Source: Meiothermus ruber DSM 1279 (GTDB lineage Bacteria > Deinococcota > Deinococci > Deinococcales > Thermaceae). From it: a DNA stretch of 64,000 nt. Positions 46,871 to 53,705 of the stretch are shown piece after piece. The position numbers were made by a program, and so were the translations under genes. The notes under the pieces are model-generated. The model searched no databases and had not been told where the DNA came from. It saw only the letters and a list, made by a program, of their open reading frames with translations. The stretch is from assembly GCF_000024425.1 (NCBI RefSeq), contig NC_013946.1:2666001-2730000 (forward strand), given 5' to 3'. Every line of letters begins with the position of its first letter. Within the stretch, counting starts at the first letter, position 1.

Positions 46871-47659
46871 CTACTCAACGGGGCGCTGCCGTGTTTGTTC
46901 GAACAGATCGGCCAGCCAGGCCTCGGTGGCCTGGGCCATGTGGGGGGTGATCCCCAGCGCTTTGAGCATCTCTGCTGCTGCGGCCATCTCCTCCCGCCGG
47001 CGCCTCGCGTGGCGCAGGCTGCCCTCCACCAGCCGGTCTACCAGGCGGGCATCGGCGGCGGCCAGGGTCTCGGCGATGTTCTGCCAGGTCTCCTGCTCGC
47101 AGCCGAGCCGGCGGGCGGCCTCGAGGGCCTCCCCCACGGCCGCGGCCATCCCCTTGAAAAACACGCTGCGCACCAGCTTGCGGGCGGCTGCAGCCCCCGC
47201 CTCCGGCCCCACCGGCTCCACCGGCATGCCCAGGGCCCCCATGGTGGCGACGAAGCGGGCCGCCCCCGGCCCCGAGACCAGGGCCGGGGTGCGCAGGCCC
47301 CTGCCCGGCACCGGGCTCATCAAGGCCACGTCGGCGAAGAGGGCCCCGGTGGGGGCCAGCACCGCGGCCAGCGACTGCTTGAGGGCCGGCGCGGCGGTAT
47401 TGAGATCGGCAAAGAGCTGCCCTGGGCCGAGGGTGGGGGCCACGGTCTGGGCCACCTCGAGAGCCACCCGGGCCCAGTTGACGCTCAGGATCACATGGGC
47501 GCCCCGAACGGCCTCTATTTCGCTTCCCACCCGCTCGAGGCCCGCCACGCTGCGCTCGGGGATGGGGTCGTATCCTCGCACCCGTACCCCCAGGGCGACC
47601 AGATCGGCGGCGATGGCCGAACCAGCCTCCCCCAGGCCCAAGATGGCGATAACGGGCAT
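46871..47659 (-). CDS. NAD(P)-dependent dehydrogenase, DUF1932 / 6PGDH-like
   Basis: A 262-residue beta-hydroxyacid-dehydrogenase-like protein. The Rossmann motif is IAILGLGEAGSAIAADLVALG, followed by RGYDP, the usual acidic or phosphate-binding end of strand two. The conserved block LFADVALMSPVPGRGLRTPALVSG and the lysine in AARKLVRSVFFKGM match the 6PGDH catalytic region. The C-terminal domain is of the DUF1932 type. It ends the 12.6-kb aromatic-degradation gene group; the ATG at 47659 overlaps the aldolase stop (TGATG). In that group it could oxidise a semialdehyde or hydroxy-acid intermediate, which is an inference. Confidence 0.78.
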   Translation of the reverse strand: MPVIAILGLGEAGSAIAADLVALGVRVRGYDPIPERSVAGLERVGSEIEAVRGAHVILSVNWARVALEVAQTVAPTLGPGQLFADLNTAAPALKQSLAAVLAPTGALFADVALMSPVPGRGLRTPALVSGPGAARFVATMGALGMPVEPVGPEAGAAAARKLVRSVFFKGMAAAVGEALEAARRLGCEQETWQNIAETLAAADARLVDRLVEGSLRHARRRREEMAAAAEMLKALGITPHMAQATEAWLADLFEQTRQRPVE

Positions 47660-48309
47660 CACCCCTCCCCCATAGCCCTGGACAGCTCTTCTTCTACCTG
47701 GGGGCGCAGCCCGTAGAGGTCAATGGACAGCGCCCCCGCTGCGAACTGCTCGCGCAGACCGGCCTCGCGCTGGGCCCTGGCCTGGGCTGCTTGCAGGACT
47801 TCTTCGGCCCGCTCGGCAGCCACCACCACCGCCCCGTCGGCGTCCAGCACCACGATGTCGCCGTTGTGGATGGTCGTGCCGCCCAGGGTGAGGGGCACCC
47901 CCAGCCGGCCCAGGCTTTTGCGCTCGGCCCCCCGGGCCCGGATGTAGCGCGCCCAGATGGGCAGGCCCATCCGGCCCAGCTCCTCGGCATCGCGCACCGC
48001 GGCGTCGATCAGCATGCCGGCCACGCCGCGCCGGAGGGCCTGGGTGGCCAGCAGCTCCCCCACCAGGGCCACCGGCTGGGCCTCGGGCATGGCGATCACC
48101 AGCACCTCCCCCGGCTGGGCCACGGCCATCACCGCGTGCACCATCAGGTTGTCGCCCTGGGCGCACAGCACCGTGCGGGCCGGCCCGGCCACCCGGCTGC
48201 CGGGGGTGAGGGGGTGCAGCGGGAGATCCACCAGGCCCTGCCGCCCCGAGGCCTCGTAGACGGTGGCCACCCCCAGCTCGGCGAAACGCTGTAAATCCTC
48301 GAGCCTCAT
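47659..48309 (-). CDS. RraA-family aldolase (CHA/HMG aldolase-like)
   Basis: A 216-residue protein of the RraA-like fold that includes 4-carboxy-4-hydroxy-2-oxoadipate aldolase (LigK/GalC). The catalytic region is visible: GELLATQALRRGVAGMLIDAAVRDAEEL, with the Arg-Asp pair that binds metal and pyruvate, and GGTTIHNGDIVVLDADGAVVV. The reaction in the family splits the substrate into pyruvate and oxaloacetate with a divalent metal. The context (PIG-L hydratase-like gene directly upstream with an ATGA overlap) supports an aldolase rather than the RNase E regulator RraA. Confidence 0.8.
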   Translation of the reverse strand: MRLEDLQRFAELGVATVYEASGRQGLVDLPLHPLTPGSRVAGPARTVLCAQGDNLMVHAVMAVAQPGEVLVIAMPEAQPVALVGELLATQALRRGVAGMLIDAAVRDAEELGRMGLPIWARYIRARGAERKSLGRLGVPLTLGGTTIHNGDIVVLDADGAVVVAAERAEEVLQAAQARAQREAGLREQFAAGALSIDLYGLRPQVEEELSRAMGEG

Positions 48310-49019
48310 AGCGACCTCACCACCTGCGGCAGCACCCGCTGAAAAGCCTCGGCCCGCTCGATGTCTTTGTAGCCTGCGATGCGCCGGGCGTGGTTGGCCC
48401 GGTGGGCGGCCCGCTCGCTGTAGTACTGGCGCAGGTAGCTTTGCGAAGCGAAGACCGCCATGGCCTGCTGCTTCTTCTCCCAGACCGGGGTGATGTCCAA
48501 AAAGACGTTGGGCACGAAGCCGCATAGCTCGGGCTGGTGCGGCTCGAAGAGCAGCAGCTCGGGCGGACGCACGGTGCGGAAGGCGCTGGCCACCCCGGAG
48601 CCGCTGGCGAGCTGGCGGGCCCGCTCGGTGGCGGCGTAGGCCACCGGGTGGTCGGGGTTGAAGGGATCCTGCTGGGCGTGGGTGAGGATCAGGTCGGGGG
48701 CGGTCTCCACGATGATGGCGGTGAGGCGCTCGAGCGCGGCCCTGTCCACCTCGAGGGGGTAGTCCCCCAGATCCAGGCACTCGAAGCGGGCCCCCAGGAT
48801 GGCGGCGGCCTGGCTGGCCTCGCGGTGGCGGATCTGCTTGACCTTCTCTTCGGTCTGGCCCGGTTCCTTCCACAGCTCGCCCGACTCGCCCCGCTCGCCG
48901 TAGCTGAGGGCCACCACCCGCGCCACCCCGCCGGCTGCGGCAAAGGTGGCGATGGCCCCGCCGGCCCGCCACACGAAGTCGGCGGCGTGGGCGCTGATCA
49001 CCAGCAGGCTCCGGCTCAT
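48306..49019 (-). CDS. PIG-L family protein, GalB-like (4-oxalomesaconate hydratase-like)
   Basis: A 237-residue zinc-dependent protein of the PIG-L fold. Ordinary PIG-L deacetylases read AHPDD at the metal site; here it is SAHAADFVWRAGGAIA, which as I recall is the form seen in GalB, the 4-oxalomesaconate hydratase of gallate degradation. The remaining metal site (LTHAQQDPFNPDHPVAY) is present. The product would be 4-carboxy-4-hydroxy-2-oxoadipate, the substrate of the aldolase encoded next. It overlaps both neighbours by four bases or fewer. Confidence 0.8.
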   Translation of the reverse strand: MSRSLLVISAHAADFVWRAGGAIATFAAAGGVARVVALSYGERGESGELWKEPGQTEEKVKQIRHREASQAAAILGARFECLDLGDYPLEVDRAALERLTAIIVETAPDLILTHAQQDPFNPDHPVAYAATERARQLASGSGVASAFRTVRPPELLLFEPHQPELCGFVPNVFLDITPVWEKKQQAMAVFASQSYLRQYYSERAAHRANHARRIAGYKDIERAEAFQRVLPQVVRSL

Positions 49020-49948
49020 GCGCGCCCTCCCGTGGCCAGCCGGACGGTGTTGGTCACCGCCATGACCCGCACCTCCTCCTCGCTGAAGCCGGCCTCGAGC
49101 AGCCGGTCGGCGAACAGGGCCAGCCCGTCCTCCACCGGGGGGTTCTGGGGCTGGCCGAGGTCGGTGGACAGAAACGAGTGCGCCGGCCCGGTGGCTCGGA
49201 TGGCCTCGAAGGTGTGCTCCCAGGAGACCTTCCCGCTCACGATGGGGGCCAGGCAGCGCTCGAGGTAGGCCCCCTGCCGGGCCAGGGCCTGCTGGTCTTC
49301 AAAGGAGAGGTTCTGGGTGGGGTAGTCCGGGTGGGTGATGACGATCTGCTGCACCCCTTCTTCGCGGGCGGCCTGCACCACCGCCATAATCTCGTCGCGC
49401 CCGAGGTGGCCTGTGGCCAGGATCAGGCCGTGCCGGGCGATCACCTGCAAGACCTGCCGCACCACAGGGCGCACGGTTCCGTCCGGGTTCAGCACCTCGA
49501 TGGGCGGCAGCGGCAGGCCGGCTTCACGCAGCTCGAGCTGTAGCTGGGCCCACAGGGGCAGCTTGCGCCCCGGCCTGGGCTCGGCCTCGTGGGCCTCGTT
49601 GGCCGCGTCCACGGTGGGCAGCCAGACGATGCGGGCACCCCCCCGCGCGGCGATCTCCACCGCTACCGGGTTCAGCCCGCCCACCGCGTGGTTCAGCACG
49701 ATGGCCCCCAGGGCCTCCACCCCCGGCACCGCGGCGCGCACCACGGCGGCGCGCTCGGCGGTGGGGGTGTAGTGCGACTTAAGCACGAAGCCCCGCAGAC
49801 CCAGCTCGCTGTAGCGGCGGGCCAGCTCCAGGTCGCTGATGCGGCGGCGGATCACGTCCGGCTCGATGTGCACGTGCAGGTCGTAGGCCCCGCGCACGAG
49901 TTCGCGGGCCCCTGCGCTGGGCGATGGGATGGGGGTGGGTTCGCTCAT
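49016..49948 (-). CDS. DUF6282 amidohydrolase-like protein
   Basis: A 310-residue metal-dependent hydrolase-like TIM barrel. The amidohydrolase ligand set is all there: HxH in AYDLHVHIEPD, a Lys/His in VLKSHYTPT, His in ATGHLGRDE, His in VITHPDYPTQ and Asp in FLSTDLGQ. I place it in DUF6282. No reaction is known to me. In this gene order it could be the lactonase that opens 2-pyrone-4,6-dicarboxylate, a step done by LigI (also an amidohydrolase) in the classical route. It overlaps the GntR gene by four bases. Confidence 0.72.
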   Translation of the reverse strand: MSEPTPIPSPSAGARELVRGAYDLHVHIEPDVIRRRISDLELARRYSELGLRGFVLKSHYTPTAERAAVVRAAVPGVEALGAIVLNHAVGGLNPVAVEIAARGGARIVWLPTVDAANEAHEAEPRPGRKLPLWAQLQLELREAGLPLPPIEVLNPDGTVRPVVRQVLQVIARHGLILATGHLGRDEIMAVVQAAREEGVQQIVITHPDYPTQNLSFEDQQALARQGAYLERCLAPIVSGKVSWEHTFEAIRATGPAHSFLSTDLGQPQNPPVEDGLALFADRLLEAGFSEEEVRVMAVTNTVRLATGGRA

Positions 49949-50634
49949 GCTTCCTCCAGGATGGGGCTGGGTGGTTGGGGTGTGGTCAGGGCCGCGCTCT
50001 GCCGAAGGGCTTCGGCCACCTGGCTGAGGTGCTCGAGCATGGCCTGTGCGGCTTTTTCTTCGTCGTGGGCGGCCACCGCCTGCACGATGCGGCGGTGTTC
50101 CTCGAGCGAACGCCTCGAGCGGCCCGGCACCAGGATGGTGCGGAACTGGTGGCGCACGTTCTGGGCCCGCAGGCTCTCGATGAGCCGGGCGGCGGTGCGG
50201 TGCCCGGCGATCTCCAGCAGGCGCTGGTGCAGTTCGCTGTTGAGCTCGGACATCCCCAGCAAGTCACCGGCCTCGTAGCGCGCCTCCATCTGCCGCAGGA
50301 TATCCTCCAGCCGCTCGACCTGCTCGGGCGTGGCCTTGCGGGCCGCGTAGCGGGCGGCCAGGCTCTCCAGGGCCGCTCTGGCCTCGAGGATCTCCACCGC
50401 CTCGGCCTCGTCAATGGCCCGCACCGTGGCCCCGCGGAAGGGCTCGCTTTTTACCAGCCCCTCCTGCTCGAGGCGGGCCAGCGCGGTGCGGATGGCGGCC
50501 CGCCCCAGCCCGAAGCGCTCGGCCAGCTCCTTCTCCACCAGGCGCTGCCCCGGCAGAAGCTCCTCGGCCAGGATGGCCTGGCGCACCCGGTAATAAGCGG
50601 TCTGTGTCTCGGTGGCCTTCTCGCTTACCGGCAT
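49945..50634 (-). CDS. GntR-family regulator of the aromatic gene group
   Basis: A 229-residue FadR-type (FCD) regulator. The winged helix is TAYYRVRQAILAEELLPGQ with LVEKELAERFGLGRAAIRTALARLEQEGLV, and the C-terminal FCD domain has the metal residues (ELNSELHQRLLEIAGH; DEEKAAQAMLEHL). It lies inside the operon between the extradiol dioxygenase and DUF6282 genes. Its likely target is the repeated 18-bp motif before the SBP gene and the dioxygenase gene. Confidence 0.85.
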   Translation of the reverse strand: MPVSEKATETQTAYYRVRQAILAEELLPGQRLVEKELAERFGLGRAAIRTALARLEQEGLVKSEPFRGATVRAIDEAEAVEILEARAALESLAARYAARKATPEQVERLEDILRQMEARYEAGDLLGMSELNSELHQRLLEIAGHRTAARLIESLRAQNVRHQFRTILVPGRSRRSLEEHRRIVQAVAAHDEEKAAQAMLEHLSQVAEALRQSAALTTPQPPSPILEEA

Positions 50635-50635
50635 A

Positions 50636-51634
50636 TCACTCCTTCTCGACCGGCGGGGTGCCGTAGGTGTGGAAGGTGGGTACGGTCTGCAGACCCCAGG
50701 CCTGGCCCCGCTTGCGCTCCTCCTCGTTCCAGACGATGGGCTTCCAGTCCGGGGCCAGCAGCAGCCGGGCCCCCGGACAGGCGACCTCGAAGCGGTTGCC
50801 CCCCGGCTCGTAGACGTAGAGGAAAAAGGTCTGCTGGATGGCGTGCTTGTGCGGCCCGGTCTCGATGAACACCCCGTGCTCGAGGCAGATGTCCGCCGCC
50901 CGCAAGACCTCCTCCCGGCTGTCTACCGCGTAGGTGCAGTGGTGGAAGCGCCCCCGGGCCCCCCGGTGGTCCTTGGTGATGGCTATGTCGTAGGTTTTGT
51001 TGTTGGAGGTGAGCCAGACCCCCTGCTCGTCGCCCCCGCTGAAGATGATCTGTTCGGTCACCTTCATGCCCAGGCCCTCCTCCATAAACACCCGCATGAC
51101 CCGCACGTCCGAGGCCAGCAGGTTGAGGTGATCCAGCCGGCGCAGGTTGGCGCCCTTGCCCGGAAAGCGGGCGGCCTGGTTTTTCAGGGCGGGCCGGGTG
51201 GCCTCGCTGGGGGTGTACCAGCGGGTCTCGTAGTAGAGTTCCATGGGGTGGCCGTCGGGGGTGGTGAAGCGGTAGGCCGGGCCGTGGCCGGCATCGCCCT
51301 CCGTCCAGCCCCCGCCCCAGCCGAGGGCCTCCAGTTGTCGCACCCGCCGCTGCAGGGCTTCTGGACTTCTCACCCGAAAAGCGAAGTGCCCCAGGCCGCT
51401 GGTCTGGGCAGCGGTGAGCTTGAGGGTGTGGTGCTCGTAATCGTCCCAGCCGCGCAGGTAGACCGAGGCTTCCTCCGTACCGCTCACCGTCAGGCCCATG
51501 ACCTCGGTGAAGAAGCGCAGGCTCTCCTCCAGCCGCGGGGTGAGGAGTTCCAGATGGGCCAGGTGGGCCAGGTCGCAGTAGGGCCAGACCCCCTCCTGGA
51601 CAGGATTGGCAGGTTGTGGATGTTCGGTAGACAC
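50636..51634 (-). CDS. VOC-type extradiol ring-cleavage dioxygenase
   Basis: A 332-residue type I extradiol dioxygenase with two glyoxalase-fold (VOC) halves, like catechol 2,3-dioxygenase. The iron ligands are in the C-terminal half: His in RRLDHLNLLASD (about 169), His in RFHHCTYAVD (about 231) and Glu in YVYEPGGNRFEVA (about 283), with catalytic His and Tyr neighbours (HAIQQTFFLYVY). The substrate is a catechol; which one is unknown. Start GTG at 51634 with GAGGAGG at good distance, preferred to the GTG at 51640 that overlaps it. No ferredoxin XylT-like gene is present. Confidence 0.87.
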   Translation of the reverse strand: MSTEHPQPANPVQEGVWPYCDLAHLAHLELLTPRLEESLRFFTEVMGLTVSGTEEASVYLRGWDDYEHHTLKLTAAQTSGLGHFAFRVRSPEALQRRVRQLEALGWGGGWTEGDAGHGPAYRFTTPDGHPMELYYETRWYTPSEATRPALKNQAARFPGKGANLRRLDHLNLLASDVRVMRVFMEEGLGMKVTEQIIFSGGDEQGVWLTSNNKTYDIAITKDHRGARGRFHHCTYAVDSREEVLRAADICLEHGVFIETGPHKHAIQQTFFLYVYEPGGNRFEVACPGARLLLAPDWKPIVWNEEERKRGQAWGLQTVPTFHTYGTPPVEKE

Positions 51635-51660
51635 GCGCACCTCCTCAATGGGTCAACTAC

Positions 51661-51678
51661 ATTGTCAACAATATTGTA
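51661..51678 (-). promoter_or_regulatory. 18-bp inverted-repeat motif, copy 1
   Basis: Plus strand: ATTGTCAACAAT, one variable base, TTGTA. On the minus strand it includes TTGACA and lies 27 bases before the dioxygenase start. It is the same as the motif at 59558-59575 except for the single spacer base. Symmetric ATTGT-NN-ACAAT arms are typical of GntR operators. Confidence 0.7.
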
Positions 51679-51717
51679 GATGATAAGCCGGCCTCGAGGG
51701 CAAAACCTCAAGGCCCT

Positions 51718-52926
51718 CTACCCCCGCACCGGGGCGCGCAGCACCCCCGCGTAGCGCCCGCTGGTGTGCAGGCCCACGTAGTTCTCGGCCAGAAAGCGCT
51801 GCAGATGGGGGCTCTGGCCCAGGTGGCGCAGGTGGGCCTGGCGCAGGCCGTCGTCGAAGGGGTCGGCGGGGGTGTGCAGCAGGGTGGTCATGAAGTAGGA
51901 GAAGAGTTCCGCCTGCCAGACGTGGCGCAGGGCCTCCGGGGTGTAGGCCTCGAGCGGGCCCGGGTCTTTCTGCTGGTAATAAGCCTTGAAGGCCCGGTAC
52001 AGCAACACCGCGTCGCACAGCGCCAGGTTCATCCCCTTGGCCCCGGTGGGCGGGACGATGTGGGCGGCGTCGCCCATCAGGAAAAACCTCCCGTGCTGCA
52101 TGGGGGTGACCACCATGGAGCGCAGGGGGGTCAGGCTCTTTTCCAGCAGGGGGCCGGGCTCCACCTGGGCCACCCCCTCCAGCCGCCGGTTGAGCTCCTC
52201 CCAGATGCGCGCGTCGGGCCAGTCCTCCAGCCGCTCCTCCACCGGCACCTGCAGGTAGTTGCGGGCGATGCTGGGCGAGCGCATGCTGAAAAGGGCAAAA
52301 CCCCGGGGGTGGCTGGCGTAGATCAGCTCCTCGGCGGCCGGCCGGGCCTGGGCCAGGATGCCCAGCCAGGCGAAGGGGTAGGTTTTCTGATGCACCTGGG
52401 CCCCCGGAATCTGGCTGCGCAGGAGGCTGTGCGAACCGTCCGCCCCCACCACAAACTCGCAGACCAGCCGCTCGGTTTGGCCCTGGGGGGTGCGGTAGAC
52501 CAGGGTGGGCTCTGCCTCGAGCGCCTCCAGCCCCACCACCTCGTGCTCGAAGTGGATGGCATGGCCCTTTTCCAGGTACAGCCGGATTAAGTCCTGCACC
52601 AGGTACTGCTGGCCGTAGACCCAGATGCTCCGGCCCTCGGTGAGCGCGGGGAAGTCGAGGCGGTGCAGGGCCCCGTCGAAGGCCAGGTAGACCCCCCGGT
52701 GCTCGAGGCCCTGCACCAGCATGCGATCGCCCAGGCCGGCCTGCGCCAGGATCTCCTTGCTGCCCCACTCCAGCACCCCGGCCCGGATGCGGTGGGGGCT
52801 TTGCTCCAGGTACTCGCGGCTGCGGGCCTCGAGCACGGCCACCTCGAGGCCCTCCCCAGCCAGCAGGTGGGCCAGCAGAAGCCCCGCCGGCCCCGCCCCC
52901 ACGATGCCCACCTGCACCCTAGGCAT
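51718..52926 (-). CDS. pobA: 4-hydroxybenzoate 3-monooxygenase
   Basis: A 402-residue FAD-dependent aromatic hydroxylase that makes protocatechuate from 4-hydroxybenzoate with NAD(P)H and oxygen. FAD motif GIVGAGPAGLLLAHLL, RIRAGVLEWGSKEIL and VYGQQYLVQDL in the substrate region, DG motif VVGADGSHSLLR, and GDAAHIVPPTGAKGMNLAL near the C-terminal FAD site. These match PobA closely. The ATG at 52926 overlaps the 84-residue gene by eight bases. Its product is the substrate of PcaGH encoded at 61.6-62.9 kb. Confidence 0.92.
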   Translation of the reverse strand: MPRVQVGIVGAGPAGLLLAHLLAGEGLEVAVLEARSREYLEQSPHRIRAGVLEWGSKEILAQAGLGDRMLVQGLEHRGVYLAFDGALHRLDFPALTEGRSIWVYGQQYLVQDLIRLYLEKGHAIHFEHEVVGLEALEAEPTLVYRTPQGQTERLVCEFVVGADGSHSLLRSQIPGAQVHQKTYPFAWLGILAQARPAAEELIYASHPRGFALFSMRSPSIARNYLQVPVEERLEDWPDARIWEELNRRLEGVAQVEPGPLLEKSLTPLRSMVVTPMQHGRFFLMGDAAHIVPPTGAKGMNLALCDAVLLYRAFKAYYQQKDPGPLEAYTPEALRHVWQAELFSYFMTTLLHTPADPFDDGLRQAHLRHLGQSPHLQRFLAENYVGLHTSGRYAGVLRAPVRG

Positions 52927-53173
52927 GCTCACCCCCAAAAAGAATCAGGTCAGAGAGGGGCCGGGCCTCCACCCCGTCCTCATCCGGGCCGTAGGGCGTG
53001 GATAGGAGTTTGGAGAAGGTCTCCACCGGCTGCCAGGTGAGGGACTCCAGCTCCAGCGGGTCGAGCTCGATGCTGTAGCCCAGGCGTGGAGAGGTGATGC
53101 GCAGGCGTTCGCCGTTGCGGGTGGCAATTTTCTCCACCGTCACGGTGGTGAACTCGTTGGTCAGGGTGAGCAC
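52919..53173 (-). CDS. small protein in the Rieske dioxygenase group, 84 residues
   Basis: I do not recognise it with confidence. The sequence is mixed alpha/beta with no cysteine cluster, so it is not a ferredoxin (VTVEKIATRNGERLRITSPR, YSIELDPLELESLTW). Similar small proteins are found next to some ring-hydroxylating dioxygenases, and it may be an accessory factor. GTG at 53173 is favoured over 53179 because GGGAGG precedes it at a good distance. It is nested between the Rieske beta gene and pobA. Confidence 0.62.
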   Translation of the reverse strand: MLTLTNEFTTVTVEKIATRNGERLRITSPRLGYSIELDPLELESLTWQPVETFSKLLSTPYGPDEDGVEARPLSDLILFGGEHA

Positions 53174-53183
53174 GGACACCTCC

Positions 53184-53696
53184 CTAGAAGAAAAAGGCCA
53201 GGTTGTGGGTGGGCAGGGTGGCGCTGTCCAGGATCACCGTGCGGCGGGCCAGCCGCCAGCCTGCCGGGCTGTACCGCCACACATCGCGCCGCTCGGCGGC
53301 CAGGAGGGTGTAGTCGGGGCGATCCCAGCGGCTGCGGAAGACCAGCAGGTTGGAGCGCACCGCGCTTTCCTCGCCCTGCGGGGTGGGCTGGGGGTCGCCG
53401 ATGCGCACGTTGGTGACGAAGTGGCGCAGGCGGGAGGGGGGGTCTTCGGCCCAGGCGAAGCCGGTCTCGAGGCGGGCCACCCGCATCTCCAGCGAGGTGT
53501 AGTCCTCGTCGAGGTGGTACATCCCCTCCATCACCCCGCTCACCCCGCCCTCCGGGCCGCGCTCCTTGGTGACCCGCACCGGCACGCGGTAGCAGATGTC
53601 CTCGGCCAGCAGGCCCAGCCACTGGCGGTACTGCCCCTCGTCCAGCAGCTCGGCCTCCTGGTACAGCGTGTTGAGCAAGGCTTGGGTGCGATCCAT
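53184..53696 (-). CDS. aromatic ring-hydroxylating dioxygenase, beta subunit
   Basis: A 170-residue small subunit with the SnoaL-like fold. Family marks are EAELLDEGQYRQWLGLLAEDICYRVPVRVTKER and RLRHFVTNVRI, then AERRDVWRYSPAGWRLARRTVILD. It forms an alpha3beta3 complex with the next gene product. It starts with ATG at 53696, nine bases after the alpha stop. Confidence 0.9.
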   Translation of the reverse strand: MDRTQALLNTLYQEAELLDEGQYRQWLGLLAEDICYRVPVRVTKERGPEGGVSGVMEGMYHLDEDYTSLEMRVARLETGFAWAEDPPSRLRHFVTNVRIGDPQPTPQGEESAVRSNLLVFRSRWDRPDYTLLAAERRDVWRYSPAGWRLARRTVILDSATLPTHNLAFFF

Positions 53697-53705
53697 GGGC
53701 TACCT

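Noticed and set aside
47659-48972. A 437-codon frame joining PIG-L-region DNA to the RraA-type gene
   Set aside because: The first 220 codons are an out-of-phase reading of the PIG-L gene; the real aldolase starts at 48309.
51634-51700. A sigma-70 -10 box for the VOC dioxygenase promoter
   Set aside because: With TTGACA at the motif as -35, the expected position is the ribosome binding site; no clear -10 could be assigned, so only the motif is reported.
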